Assembly (NCBI RefSeq): GCF_027980145.1 | Contig: NZ_JAMZNK010000019.1 | Coordinates: 1-64,000 of the forward strand | Source: Flavobacterium azizsancarii | Lineage (GTDB): Bacteria > Bacteroidota > Bacteroidia > Flavobacteriales > Flavobacteriaceae | DNA length: 64,000 nucleotides | Direction of reading: 5' to 3' | Part shown: positions 43,628 to 52,705 of the stretch, piece by piece | Layout: each line of letters opens with the position of its first letter | Position numbering within the stretch: the first letter of the stretch is position 1 | The notes under the pieces: generated by a model | Database searches by the model: none | What the model saw: only the letters and a program-made list of their open reading frames with translations | What the model was told of the DNA's origin: nothing | Made by a program: the position numbers and the translations under genes

Positions 43628-44428
43628 TTAAATCTTATATAAAATAGGTTTTGACGGGCTTGCGTCATTTTCAAACGATGCGATTTGAAGATTTAGAATA
43701 TAATCTCCATCTTCGATTTCATCAGAAACATAAATCATTTCGGTAATTGTCGCATTTAATCTGGCATCAGCGTTTAAGTTTAAAGTGTCTTTTACATTCC
43801 AGAATGCTTTGTGTGCCAGTAATTTTCCTTCGTCATGTTCTTTGTCTACACTTGGCAAATCGATTAATAAATGCTGAATTTCGCTTTCGCGGATAAAAAT
43901 CGCTGCTTCTTCAGATAAATAAGGAGGATTTGTATTCGAATATTTTCTTGACTTTTTGTCTTTTTGATTGGGAAGCGTTCTGATAATAATAGCTTCAGGT
44001 TTTGCCAGACTGAGCGAAGTCGAAGCATTTGTCACACTGAGCGGAGTCGAAGTATGCATTTCTTTTTTAACTTGACTTTTAGTAATCACCAAATCATCTC
44101 CAATCTTTTCCGGTTCAACCGTAATCAATTTTGCAAAAAAGAAAAATTGTATCAACGTTTGATTAATACTATAGAAATCAGTCGTAATATGCCCTAAACA
44201 TTCCGTGTGCGTTCCATGCCCGTGCGGATTAAAGAAAATATTATTGAAATTCGTCGATGATTTTCCTTCAGAAACTTTACCAATCCAATCTCCAAAAACT
44301 ACGGGTTCAATAACTGGTTTTTCAATATACCAGGCAATCGGGTTTTCGTCTGTATTCGTTAACGGAATCGAAATATCAATGGGTTTTGATAAGTCTATTT
44401 GATATTTGTTGTCAATAAGTGCTAGCAT
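43628..44428 (-). CDS. Cyclase-family protein (kynurenine-formamidase-like) with inserted repeat
   Basis: 266 residues. The metal-binding motif of the family is HGHGTHTECLGH near 70-82. IRTLPNQ near 147, HLLIDLPSVDKEHDEGKL near 185 and the C-terminal IASFENDASPSKPILYKI are family-like. It hydrolyses an amide or lactone of unknown identity. Residues about 124-141 (STPLSVTNASTSLSLA) are encoded by two 27-bp units of a dispersed repeat at 44004-44060, in frame and in a likely surface loop. Confidence 0.82.
   Translation of the reverse strand: MLALIDNKYQIDLSKPIDISIPLTNTDENPIAWYIEKPVIEPVVFGDWIGKVSEGKSSTNFNNIFFNPHGHGTHTECLGHITTDFYSINQTLIQFFFFAKLITVEPEKIGDDLVITKSQVKKEMHTSTPLSVTNASTSLSLAKPEAIIIRTLPNQKDKKSRKYSNTNPPYLSEEAAIFIRESEIQHLLIDLPSVDKEHDEGKLLAHKAFWNVKDTLNLNADARLNATITEMIYVSDEIEDGDYILNLQIASFENDASPSKPILYKI
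44004..44060. repeat. Two units of the 'ACTGAGCGGAGTCGAAGTA' repeat inside a gene
   Basis: CAGACTGAGCGAAGTCGAAGC (44006-44026) and CACACTGAGCGGAGTCGAAGT (44033-44053) repeat with a 27-base period. The period is a multiple of three and the insertion keeps the reading frame of the cyclase gene. Confidence 0.8.
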
Positions 44429-44522
44429 AATGAAACGCGGATTTTACGGATATTCTAACGCGGATTTTTACGGATTTTTACAATCAGCGTTGCTTGCATC
44501 CGTTTTATCAGCGTCCTATTTT

Positions 44523-45659
44523 TTAGTATTCCAAATTTAAGTAAAACAGATCACTTGCAATTCCATCCGTTAAAAATTTTCCTTTTGCGGTTGGTTTTAA
44601 GATGTTATTTTCGATAAAAAGCAATTCGTCATCTAAGAATTTCTGACTTTGTTTTTTTAGATAATTCAGATAATCCAAACCAAATTCGGTTTCGATTCTA
44701 TCTAAAGAAACGCCCCAAATTGTTCTTAAACCCGTCATAATATATTCGTTATAACGATCAGAAATGGTTAGTATTTCAGATTCTATAGGAAGTTCATCGT
44801 TCTGAATTGATTTTATATAAAGAGAATTATTGGCAATATTCCAACCTCTTTTCTCACCATCATAACTATGTGCTGAAGGACCAATTCCTATATATTTTTT
44901 GCCCAGCCAATATGCGGAATTGTTTTTAGAGAAATATCCCTCTTTCCCGAAATTCGATAATTCGTAGTGAATAAAGCCATTTTTCTCAAGCGTTTCAACC
45001 AGAATCATAAAGTGATTCGATGCCACTTCGTCTTGAGGTTCGGCAATTTTTCCAGTATCGATTAGTTTTCTTAAAGCTGTTTTGGGTTCAACTGTCAAAG
45101 CATAACTTGAAATATGTGGAATACCAAAACTTAAAGCAGTCTCAATATTTTTTCTCCACATTTCATCTGTCAATCCGGGGATTCCGTAAATTAAATCGAG
45201 CGAAATATTATCGAAATATTTAGTTGCTTCGGTTAAACAATTTATGGCTTCCGCCGAGTTATGGGCGCGATTCATCATCTTTAAATCTTCTTCATAAAAA
45301 GACTGAATTCCTATACTTAAACGGTTTATATGGCTTTTTGATAATTCGAAAATTCGTTCTGTAGATAAATCATCCGGATTAGCTTCAAGTGTGATTTCCG
45401 GATTTTCGACAACATTATAATTTTTGTAAACTTCAGAAATTAGAAAGTTAATTTCGTCATTACTCAGAACAGAAGGTGTTCCTCCTCCAAAATAGATTGT
45501 TTCTATAATTTCACCTTTAAATTCATTTTTGCGCAGGACAATTTCTTTGGCTAAAGCCAAAACCATGTCATCTTTCTTCTTCATAGAAGTCGAAAAATGA
45601 AAATCGCAATAATGACAAGCCTGCTTGCAAAAAGGAATATGAATGTAGATTCCGCTCAT
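44523..45659 (-). CDS. hemW: Radical SAM protein, HemW-like
   Basis: 378 residues. The radical SAM cluster is CKQACHYC at residues 11-18, followed by the HemW Phe (CDFHFS). GGGTPS, EANPDD near 115, SIGIQSF near 140 and GIGPSAHSYDG near 255 are conserved family features. The extra cysteine of true coproporphyrinogen oxidase (HemN) is not seen, which fits HemW, a heme chaperone/insertase, though the exact role in Bacteroidota is unproven. It lies upstream of ruvC on the same strand, separated by a palindromic repeat of about 90 bases. Confidence 0.92.
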   Translation of the reverse strand: MSGIYIHIPFCKQACHYCDFHFSTSMKKKDDMVLALAKEIVLRKNEFKGEIIETIYFGGGTPSVLSNDEINFLISEVYKNYNVVENPEITLEANPDDLSTERIFELSKSHINRLSIGIQSFYEEDLKMMNRAHNSAEAINCLTEATKYFDNISLDLIYGIPGLTDEMWRKNIETALSFGIPHISSYALTVEPKTALRKLIDTGKIAEPQDEVASNHFMILVETLEKNGFIHYELSNFGKEGYFSKNNSAYWLGKKYIGIGPSAHSYDGEKRGWNIANNSLYIKSIQNDELPIESEILTISDRYNEYIMTGLRTIWGVSLDRIETEFGLDYLNYLKKQSQKFLDDELLFIENNILKPTAKGKFLTDGIASDLFYLNLEY

Positions 45660-45751
45660 TTTTTTTAATTAGATAATTAGAAAATGAGTCAATTAGAAAA
45701 TTAAATATCCACAATACAAGAATTATCTAATTTTCTAATTGACACATTTTC
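45660..45751. repeat. Palindromic AT-rich repeat between hemW and ruvC
   Basis: The arms TTAGATAATTAGAAAATGAG and CTAATTTTCTAATTGACACATTTTC face each other; the spacer is about 20 bases. The words also occur in shorter form before 46400. Confidence 0.6.
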
Positions 45752-46306
45752 TCATTTCCTCACTTTATCTTCGTTTTGTTTTACAAAAGCATCCCAGCCC
45801 GTATAACTTTTGCCGGCAACGATTTTGCCTGAATTAAAGAAATGACAAACCGCCGCTGCCAAACCATCAGTTGAATCCAGGTTTTTGGGTAATTCTTTTA
45901 AGCCTAGAAGCTGTTGCAGCATTTTGGCTACTTGTTCTTTACTGGCATTTCCGTTTCCGGTAATCGCCATCTTTATCTTTTTAGGTTCGTATTCTGTAAT
46001 CGGAATATCTCTCGAAAGTCCCGCTGCCATTGCAACACCTTGCGCGCGACCTAACTTTAGCATCGATTGTACGTTTTTACCAAAGAAAGGGGCTTCAATT
46101 GCGATTTCGTCAGGATTGTGCGTTTCGATTAACTCGATAGTACGCTCAAAAATAATCTTTAGTTTTTGGTAATGATTGTCGTATTTGGAAAGTTGCAATT
46201 CGTTCAATTGCAAAAATTCCATTTTTTTATTAATGACTTTTATCAATCCAAAACCCATAATAGTGGTTCCGGGGTCAATACCTAATATGATGCGTTCTTT
46301 TATCAA
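45752..46306 (-). CDS. ruvC: Crossover junction endodeoxyribonuclease RuvC
   Basis: 184 residues, family length. The catalytic acid residues are in GIDPGTT (Asp11), [10 protein letters not shown] (Glu near 70) and [13 protein letters not shown] (Asp near 147), with the [15 protein letters not shown] loop of the family. It resolves Holliday junctions in the cytosol with RuvAB. It is followed by hemW on the same strand and divergent from the UPF0104 gene. Secure call. Confidence 0.97.
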   Translation of the reverse strand: MIKERIILGIDPGTTIMGFGLIKVINKKMEFLQLNELQLSKYDNHYQKLKIIFERTIELIETHNPDEIAIEAPFFGKNVQSMLKLGRAQGVAMAAGLSRDIPITEYEPKKIKMAITGNGNASKEQVAKMLQQLLGLKELPKNLDSTDGLAAAVCHFFNSGKIVAGKSYTGWDAFVKQNEDKVRK

Positions 46307-46387
46307 GGGGTTTTTTGTTTCAAGTTTAAGGTTTCAAGTTTGAAAGTTGTTGAAAAAATGAGTGAAATTCATTTTCTCATTTTCAAA

Positions 46388-46421
46388 TTGCCACATTTCC
46401 AAATTGATTACTTTTGCAGCA
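46388..46421 (+). promoter_or_regulatory. Promoter of the UPF0104 gene, predicting a leaderless transcript
   Basis: TTG (46388-46390), 18 bases, TACTTTTG (46409-46416). The ATG at 46421 is only five bases beyond, where transcription from such promoters normally starts. Confidence 0.5.
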
Positions 46422-47368
46422 TGATCTCAATTCCTCACAAAGCTAAACAATTCCTAGTTCTTCTGGTCAAACTTTTAATTGTAGGTGGCGCATTTTATTT
46501 TATTTATAATCAGTTGGCGAATAACGATAAACTCGATTGGCAAAAGTTTATCACGTTATTTCGTAAAAATCAATCTGTTTTAGGAATTGGGTTTATATTG
46601 CTTCTGAGTGTTTTGAATCGCTATTTTGAGATTTTGAAATGGCAGAATTTAGCCAAAGTCATTCAGGAAATTTCATTGGCAGAAGCCACAAAGCAAGTTT
46701 TGGCGGCACTTACAGCAGGAATTTTTACTCCAAACGGAGTAGGGGAATATGCCGGAAAAGCATTGTATTACCCGAAAACTGAAACGAAACAAGTAGTTTT
46801 TCTGAACTTGATTTGCAACGGAATTCAGATGGTTCTGACTGTTGTTTTTGGAATTTTCGGATTGCTATATTTCAATGCAAAATATGAGGTCATTACCACT
46901 CAGACGGTTGCCATTTTATTTGGAGGTTTTGTGTTGGTTTTTGTGATTTTGTTTTCGTTGAAGAAAATAAAAATCAAAGGATATTCCATTGAGAAGTTAT
47001 TACATAAGATCAATGAAATTCCAAAACCAATTCATCGTAAAAATATTCTTTTTGGAATTTTGCGTTATTTAGTTTTCTCTCATCAATACTATTTTTTGTT
47101 TTTAGCTTTTGATGTTGATCTGCCTTATTTTACACTGATTGCCACAATTGCAGTAGTTTACTTTTTAGCCTCATCATTGCCTACTTTTCAGTTTTTGGAT
47201 TTTGCTGTAAAAGGAAGTGTTGCCATATACTACTTTGGAATTTTAGGCGTAAACGAATGGATTGTCGTTTTTATTAGTACTTTGATGTGGTTTCTTAATG
47301 TAGTTTTGCCTGTGTTTATAGGAACATATTACGTCTTGAATTTTAAAACAAAAGCAGCAGAATTATAA
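46421..47368 (+). CDS. UPF0104/LPG synthase-like integral membrane protein
   Basis: 315 residues from the ATG at 46421; an earlier in-frame ATG at 46340 lies in repeat DNA upstream of the promoter. About eight membrane helices. The family motif is LTAGIFTPNGVGEYAGKALYY near 95-115, as in the membrane part of lysylphosphatidylglycerol synthases (AglD/MprF-type flippase domain), without a catalytic domain. The substrate is not known. Confidence 0.85.
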   Translation: MISIPHKAKQFLVLLVKLLIVGGAFYFIYNQLANNDKLDWQKFITLFRKNQSVLGIGFILLLSVLNRYFEILKWQNLAKVIQEISLAEATKQVLAALTAGIFTPNGVGEYAGKALYYPKTETKQVVFLNLICNGIQMVLTVVFGIFGLLYFNAKYEVITTQTVAILFGGFVLVFVILFSLKKIKIKGYSIEKLLHKINEIPKPIHRKNILFGILRYLVFSHQYYFLFLAFDVDLPYFTLIATIAVVYFLASSLPTFQFLDFAVKGSVAIYYFGILGVNEWIVVFISTLMWFLNVVLPVFIGTYYVLNFKTKAAEL

Positions 47369-47382
47369 AATAGTATTTATTT

Positions 47383-47862
47383 CTAGTCTTTAGCTTTAAG
47401 AATAACGGGTAAAATAAATTGAGTTTTTACCGGAAGTCCACGTTTTAATGCCGGATTTATTTTTGGAAAATCAACAAGACGGGCATGTAAAATGCTGTCT
47501 ATTTTGATTGTGTCATAAGCTACTGAATCTTTAGGAAATTGTGGTTCGAATTTCATGGTAGAGTTCGGGAAAACGGTAACTTTTACTTCTATCGTGTCAA
47601 GTTGGGGATATAGGATTGAAAGTGTATCAATGTCTAATTTTTGCTGAATGAGTTGCGCCATAACTTCAAAAAAACATTGTTGACGTTGTTTCTTATCAGT
47701 GATTTTGTCGCAATTAGTGACTGATGGATATTCGTCGACTTCTTTCCAGTTGATTGATTTTAATTCTTTTTGAAGTAACTCTTTTTCAGACGGAACCTTC
47801 TTCTCAAAATATTGACAAGAATTGATAGATAAGAGAACTAAAAAAAGGAAAAACTGCTTCAA
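47383..47862 (-). CDS. Hypothetical lipoprotein
   Basis: 159 residues with the lipobox LSINSC at about 11-16, mature CQYFEKK. The mature part contains two further Cys (SVTNCDK and RQQCFFE) and a beta-rich end (LKRGLPVKTQFILPVIL) that recalls the tail of TonB-type carboxyl domains. I do not recognise it beyond that. Same strand as, and 46 bases downstream of, the next secreted protein. Confidence 0.7.
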   Translation of the reverse strand: MKQFFLFLVLLSINSCQYFEKKVPSEKELLQKELKSINWKEVDEYPSVTNCDKITDKKQRQQCFFEVMAQLIQQKLDIDTLSILYPQLDTIEVKVTVFPNSTMKFEPQFPKDSVAYDTIKIDSILHARLVDFPKINPALKRGLPVKTQFILPVILKAKD

Positions 47863-47908
47863 GATTTTGATGTTGAATTGAATGAACTAATTAGGTGCAA
47901 AAATACGA

Positions 47909-48292
47909 TTATTTTTTTTGAGATGCTTTGTATTGAAGATAATCTTCGTAGCTTTCTGAAAGCCATTGTTCTTTGTTTTGCGCTGCAACTTCTTTTTGTT
48001 CAGGATATAAGGATGATAAGCGATCTGAGAAAGCAGCAATTTGAACAGTATAGTTGTAAAAATCTTTTTTAGTTAAAACAACATCCGGATCATTTTTGCG
48101 ACTAAAGTATTCAAAGAAAAGTTTGTCAAAATCTTTCATAGAAAAATTTAAAACTTTTTTCTTATTACTTTTATAAATACTATCCTGAATTAATTGATCT
48201 TCGACAGAAAGCTTTTTGTTTTGTGCATATGTAGTATTATTGATCAAAATAATCAATAAAGTAAATAATGCTATTTGCAAAAGTTTACGCAT
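47909..48292 (-). CDS. Hypothetical secreted protein
   Basis: 127 residues. The signal peptide (MRKLLQIALFTLLIILINNTTYAQ) is followed by a lysine-rich helical region with FSMKDFDKLFFEYFSRKND near 58. No known domain. Possibly co-transcribed with the lipoprotein downstream. Confidence 0.65.
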   Translation of the reverse strand: MRKLLQIALFTLLIILINNTTYAQNKKLSVEDQLIQDSIYKSNKKKVLNFSMKDFDKLFFEYFSRKNDPDVVLTKKDFYNYTVQIAAFSDRLSSLYPEQKEVAAQNKEQWLSESYEDYLQYKASQKK

Positions 48293-48340
48293 TGGCTGGC
48301 TTTACTAAGGATCTTTAGATACAAAATTACAAAAAAATAT

Positions 48341-48841
48341 ATGGATTTACTATTGTTGTTACTCGGTTTTATATGTATGATTGTTGGTGTTTTTGGTAGT
48401 TTCTTACCTGTTCTTCCGGGTTTATCCAGTTGTTGGGTAGGTTTATTATTGTTGTATATGACAAAAGCGGTTGAAAATAATTATTGGGTTTTAGGGATTA
48501 CACTTTTGATTACGATAGTCATTACGATTCTGGATTATGTAATTCCTGCAAAAGGAACCAGGAAATTTGGAGGAAGTTCTTATGGAATTTGGGGAACTAA
48601 TATCGGTTTGATCGTTGGTATTTTGGCCCCTATACCTTTTGGAGTTATTATTGGTCCGTTTGTTGGCGCCTTTGTTGGAGAATTAATTTATGATTCTAAA
48701 AATCATCAGCGTGCACTAAAAGCTGCAACAGGATCACTACTAGGGTTTCTTGCCTCCAGCTTTATCAACTTTATGTTTTGTATTATTTTTCTAGGTATAT
48801 TTCTGCACACGACATGGGAATATCGAACATTATTGTTTTAA
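48341..48841 (+). CDS. DUF456 family membrane protein
   Basis: 166 residues from the ATG at 48341; an earlier ATG at 48275 overlaps the divergent gene. Several membrane segments. The DUF456 signatures PVLPGLSSCWVGLLLLY near 21 and GTRKFGGSSYGIWGTNIG near 68 are present, along with glycine-rich helices (GPFVGAFVGELIYD). Function unknown. Confidence 0.88.
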   Translation: MDLLLLLLGFICMIVGVFGSFLPVLPGLSSCWVGLLLLYMTKAVENNYWVLGITLLITIVITILDYVIPAKGTRKFGGSSYGIWGTNIGLIVGILAPIPFGVIIGPFVGAFVGELIYDSKNHQRALKAATGSLLGFLASSFINFMFCIIFLGIFLHTTWEYRTLLF

Positions 48842-49103
48842 TTATGTAATACAGATTAAGCTTTTTTCTTATTTTTTTATTTTTGTATAAAATATTTTTT
48901 TACTTTGGTTTGATAACGAAAGCGTTATGTTTATTGGCTGAGAACGTTTTTTTTGTTAAATAATTGTTTGCAGAAGCCTTTACTTTTTAACTTATTTTTT
49001 GGAAATGTTAAAATATTTTATATTTTTATCCTGATAAACGATAAAAAGCCTCACTTTATCGGTTATTTTTAATGGATTTAAATAATTTTTAAACACTTTA
49101 AGT

Positions 49104-49700
49104 ATGACCCCAAACCTACAAATTGAACTTAGACGTTTTATTTCTTCTAATGTTGTTTCAAAATTGAACAAGTTTTATTTTGAAAATGATGCACTTTTAA
49201 TCAAGGGAATTGATGTTTCGATAGGTACAGTTTTAATGGGTTTGTACAATAGGGCCGAGGAATCGGGTTTTTGCAAAGAAGTTGTTTCGCAAATACAGGA
49301 AGGCTCTACATTTTATCAGGAAGTTGATTTTACATCCGGTCGGATTTTATCGGTAGATGATTGTTATCGGATAGAAGGAAACGCTTTACTGAAAGAAATC
49401 TTTACCAATAAAAAGGGTAGGATTTCTGAAATGATCTCTAACGAAGTCGGGATCAAAAGCGAGACCGCCAGAGAGATTCTAAACTTTTCAGCGTTATTAG
49501 TTGCTTCTTACCTTAAAAATAATGTCCAAATTTTAGATAGTTTAAAATTGCTACTGGACGATCAAAAAAGAGATATTTTAAATAGCATTCCTCCCGGAAT
49601 CAAAATTATCCTTGGATTTTCATGTTACGAATCAGTTGAAGAAAAAAACCAATCTATCGGCAGATCTATTTTTACACTTTTTGGTCATAACTTTTTTTAA
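49104..49700 (+). CDS. DUF937-like hypothetical protein
   Basis: 198 residues, no signal peptide. The arrangement of short helices with IKGIDVSIGTVLMGLYNRA near 32 and FSALLVASYLKNN near 130 recalls DUF937 proteins of Bacteroidota. It lacks the usual OmpA-like or other second domain. The recognition is by eye and uncertain. A terminator follows at 49714. Confidence 0.55.
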   Translation: MTPNLQIELRRFISSNVVSKLNKFYFENDALLIKGIDVSIGTVLMGLYNRAEESGFCKEVVSQIQEGSTFYQEVDFTSGRILSVDDCYRIEGNALLKEIFTNKKGRISEMISNEVGIKSETAREILNFSALLVASYLKNNVQILDSLKLLLDDQKRDILNSIPPGIKIILGFSCYESVEEKNQSIGRSIFTLFGHNFF

Positions 49701-49713
49701 CTTCTGAAAAATA

Positions 49714-49750
49714 AAAAATCCCGTCTTACAAATGTAAAACAGGATTTATA
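49714..49750. terminator. Bidirectional terminator
   Basis: AAAATCCCGTCTTAC / GTAAAACAGGATTT imperfect stem between two convergent genes, with A and T runs outside. Confidence 0.65.
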
Positions 49751-49774
49751 TTTAGATCGATTTTGATTCGTTTA

Positions 49775-50683
49775 TTAAACGTTTTTCAAATTGATAACTT
49801 CTTGGTCAGTCAAAAAACGCCAGTTACCTCTAGGTAAATTCTTTTTTGTTAAACCTGCAAATGATACACGGTCAATACGTAAAACATCATAATCAAAGTG
49901 TTCGAAAATTGCACGAACTACTTTTACATTCGATGAGCGTAATTTAAGGCCTACTTCGCTTTTTGCTTCTTTCTCTATGTAGCTTACTTCTTCAACAAAC
50001 ACACGGTGTCCTTCAAGAACTAAACCTTTGCTGATTTTTTCTAAATCCTCAAATTTCAAGTTTTTATCTAACGAAACCTGATAGATTTTTGATGATTTCT
50101 GACTCGGTAAAGTAAATTTACGAATCATATCCGTATCATTAGTAAACAACAACAAACCAGTAGTGTTCTTGTCCATTCTACCAATCGGAGCAATTTTTGA
50201 AGTTGTAGAACCACGAACAAGTTCTAATACATTACGAAATTCCTGACCTTCGTCAAGAGCTGTCGTAAAGTTTTTAGGTTTGTTCAATAAGATGTATTCT
50301 TTCTTTTCAGGAGTCAAAACAACACCATCAAAATTAATAACATCATTCAATTTTACTAAATAACCCATTTCAGTTACCGGAATACCGTTTACTTTAACGT
50401 TTCCAGACTGAATGTATATATCAGCATCACGACGTGAACAAACTCCAGAATTAGAGATGTATTTGTTCAAACGAATTTCGTCTGCAGCTTTTTGTCTTTT
50501 TGGAGCCTGATTCTGTTTTTTGATTTTTTCAGCCTTTTCTTCTTCGGCAGCCTTAACAGCAGGTTTCACTTTTTTTGGCCCTTGCGCGCGCTTCGCCATA
50601 GGAGGTTTTGGCTTGTTAGAGCTTGGTCTAGAACTATTTGGCCTAGAACCACCTCTTTTATTATTGCCTTCCTTATTGTTCAT
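49775..50683 (-). CDS. Pseudouridine synthase, RluB/RsuA type
   Basis: 302 residues. A long Lys/Pro/Asn-rich basic extension (about 1-70, with GGSRPNSSRPSSNKPKPP) is followed by an S4 domain (RLNKYISNSGVCSRRDAD near 71) and the catalytic domain with the Asp motif GRMDKNTTGLLLF near 170. It modifies uridine in rRNA. The basic extension, common in Flavobacteria, probably helps RNA binding. A -7 element TATCTTTG lies at 50708-50701 (minus). Confidence 0.92.
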   Translation of the reverse strand: MNNKEGNNKRGGSRPNSSRPSSNKPKPPMAKRAQGPKKVKPAVKAAEEEKAEKIKKQNQAPKRQKAADEIRLNKYISNSGVCSRRDADIYIQSGNVKVNGIPVTEMGYLVKLNDVINFDGVVLTPEKKEYILLNKPKNFTTALDEGQEFRNVLELVRGSTTSKIAPIGRMDKNTTGLLLFTNDTDMIRKFTLPSQKSSKIYQVSLDKNLKFEDLEKISKGLVLEGHRVFVEEVSYIEKEAKSEVGLKLRSSNVKVVRAIFEHFDYDVLRIDRVSFAGLTKKNLPRGNWRFLTDQEVINLKNV

Positions 50684-50700
50684 AAATTCTGTAATTTGTG

Positions 50701-50708
50701 CAAAGATA
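50701..50708 (-). promoter_or_regulatory. -7 element of the pseudouridine synthase gene
   Basis: TATCTTTG on the minus strand, 17 bases before the ATG at 50683. No TTG at -33 distance. Confidence 0.4.
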
Positions 50709-50797
50709 GTTTATTCTTGCTAAATAATCCTAAGTTCATTGTCCTTAGATTAATAGCCTTTTATTTTTGGTGTTACTGGAGCCGTACAATTGGCTTT

Positions 50798-50886
50798 TTT
50801 CAGGCAGGTTTCCCGCTTTCGGCTTTATCTTGTTTCATCCCGAAGTTTCAGGACTACAATGATATCGCCTCTATTGGGGCTAGGTT
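50798..50886 (-). ncRNA. Flavo-1-like structured element, copy D
   Basis: Minus strand reads CCTAGCCCCAATAGAGGCGA, a stem with different arms (TCCTGAAACTTCGGGATGA), then AAGCCGAAAGCGGGAAACC and TGCCTGAAA. The outer boxes correspond to those of copies A and B while the hairpin is another sequence, as expected of a structure-conserved family. Confidence 0.45.
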
Positions 50887-51016
50887 CAAACAATTGGCTT
50901 CTTTTATACATTTTGAAAAGAAGTTTTAGCCCAAAGTTTTGCAAAGTTAATGCAGAGATCACAAAACATTAAAATAAAGAAATCTGTGTAATATGCCTAA
51001 TATGTGGGCTGTTTTC

Positions 51017-51973
51017 TTAAGACTTTAAAAGCAGATTCTTCCCGTGCCACAAAATACTCGGATTGATCAAAACGATACAGCAAACTCCCGAGACAATTAA
51101 AAATTTAAGTACATTATGAAGTAATAAATATTGTTCTTTAGAGTTCGATTTCCATAAATAAATCAGGAAAAATAGTAAAACAGCAAAACAGACATAAAAG
51201 TAGATGTCCATATAACCTACATCATAAATGTTGATTAAAACATAAACAGGAACCACTGTTAGTATTGTCAAAGTGGTAATAATTTGCTTAGAAACTGTTT
51301 CGTTATAAATGATGGGAATTGTTCTGTAATTATTAGCTAAGTCACCTTTTAGATTCTCTAAATCTTTGATCATCTCCCGAATGAGCAATAGCAAAAACAA
51401 GAAAACGGCATGTGCTGAAATTACCATAAAATGGCTCATATGGTCTTCGATTTCTTCGAACGAAACCTTATTGTAGAAATACAGCAAAATTGCGAAAAAA
51501 GGTAAAACGGCCAGGAAAGCTGCGGTAAGATTTCCAATAATCGGGTATTTTTTTATTTTGTGAGAGTAAAACCAAATCAGGAAAATATAAGCCGAAAAGA
51601 ACAAGAATGCACGCCAGGAAACAATCAAAGCCATTAAAGCGGCAATAAAATTTAGCGTAAAATAAACCAAAAGTTTTGTTTTCTGACTTACCAATCTGTC
51701 CAACATCGATTTGTTGGGTCTGTTGATTAAGTCTTTTTGGCTGTCATAAAAATTATTAATAATATATCCTGATGCAATAGTAATTGCAGAAGCAAAAACG
51801 ATTAAAAATAAGTTGAAATCAAGTAAAATGTCAAGGGCTCTTTTCTCTGGAGCTAATATAAAAATAGCAGATAAATATTGTGCCAAAACAATAATAGGAA
51901 TGTTGTAACCTCTCACTACTGAGAACAAGCTAACAATTTTCATTACTAAAAGTTTATGCTGTCTGCTTAACAT
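51017..51973 (-). CDS. UbiA-family prenyltransferase
   Basis: 318 residues, about nine membrane helices. The first aspartate-rich site is NNFYDSQKD near 67-75 and the second is in MIKDLENLKGD near 200-210; both bind Mg-diphosphate. In Bacteroidota such enzymes are annotated as geranylgeranylglycerol-phosphate geranylgeranyltransferase, but the acceptor cannot be told here. It lies in a run with mevalonate pathway genes, which supply the prenyl diphosphate, supporting an isoprenoid role. A start at Met11 (MKIVSLFS) is possible. Confidence 0.88.
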   Translation of the reverse strand: MLSRQHKLLVMKIVSLFSVVRGYNIPIIVLAQYLSAIFILAPEKRALDILLDFNLFLIVFASAITIASGYIINNFYDSQKDLINRPNKSMLDRLVSQKTKLLVYFTLNFIAALMALIVSWRAFLFFSAYIFLIWFYSHKIKKYPIIGNLTAAFLAVLPFFAILLYFYNKVSFEEIEDHMSHFMVISAHAVFLFLLLLIREMIKDLENLKGDLANNYRTIPIIYNETVSKQIITTLTILTVVPVYVLINIYDVGYMDIYFYVCFAVLLFFLIYLWKSNSKEQYLLLHNVLKFLIVSGVCCIVLINPSILWHGKNLLLKS

Positions 51974-52039
51974 TTTTTAAAGTTCGTTTGGGATTTTAAT
52001 TTAAGGGCTTGTTTTAAAACTTGAATTTGGCTGCGAATG

Positions 52040-52630
52040 CTAAAGTTTGTTTTTTAGTAACGCGGCTGAACCAAAACCTAATTTCCGAATGCAAGCTAAG
52101 GCTTCTTTTTGAGAAATGTCAACTTCTTTGATGTCTTTTTTTTCTACAAAACAAACAGAGCCACTCCATGGGTTTGGTGCAGCCGGAACAAAGACTGAAA
52201 AGTTGTTTTCGTTTATTTGCTCTATCAAAAAAGCAAATTGTAATCCTGCATCTGTTGGAACAAGAACGACTTTTAAATTTTCGTTAGATTCTAAACCCAT
52301 AATATTTTCATTCGTTTTCTTGATGAAAGAATAGCCGGGAACGAAGCTTAATATTCCGTTTTCTAATCTTTGAACGAGTTTTTTTGCATAATCTGTTCTG
52401 GCAATTAAACCAGCAGTAATACAAATAATAAATATGATTATTATGGCTGTAATTTCCTCAATAGCCAATCCTAAAATTTTTACTTTAGGGAAATGACTTA
52501 TGATTGGTAATGTGATTTTCTGGATAATATGATATCCTTTTTCCAGAATGACCAGTAATAAAACCAAGGGGGCTAAAAACAGAATTCCACCTAAAAAAGT
52601 TGTTTTGATAATCTTTAAAATACTCTTCAT
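52040..52630 (-). CDS. DUF502 family membrane protein
   Basis: 196 residues with two membrane helices (about 12-33 and 52-76). The family signatures are near 10-35 (FLGGILFLAPLVLLLVI), at AKKLVQRLENGILSFVPGYSFI and at VFVPAAPNPWSGSVCFV near 144. Function unknown. It lies between the prenyltransferase and mevalonate kinase genes on the same strand. Confidence 0.88.
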   Translation of the reverse strand: MKSILKIIKTTFLGGILFLAPLVLLLVILEKGYHIIQKITLPIISHFPKVKILGLAIEEITAIIIIFIICITAGLIARTDYAKKLVQRLENGILSFVPGYSFIKKTNENIMGLESNENLKVVLVPTDAGLQFAFLIEQINENNFSVFVPAAPNPWSGSVCFVEKKDIKEVDISQKEALACIRKLGFGSAALLKNKL

Positions 52631-52705
52631 ATTAAATAACTTTTAGGGTGATAAATTCTACGAAAGCGTATTCAATAGGCTGGAATTATTTAAAGAAGTT
52701 TAAAT

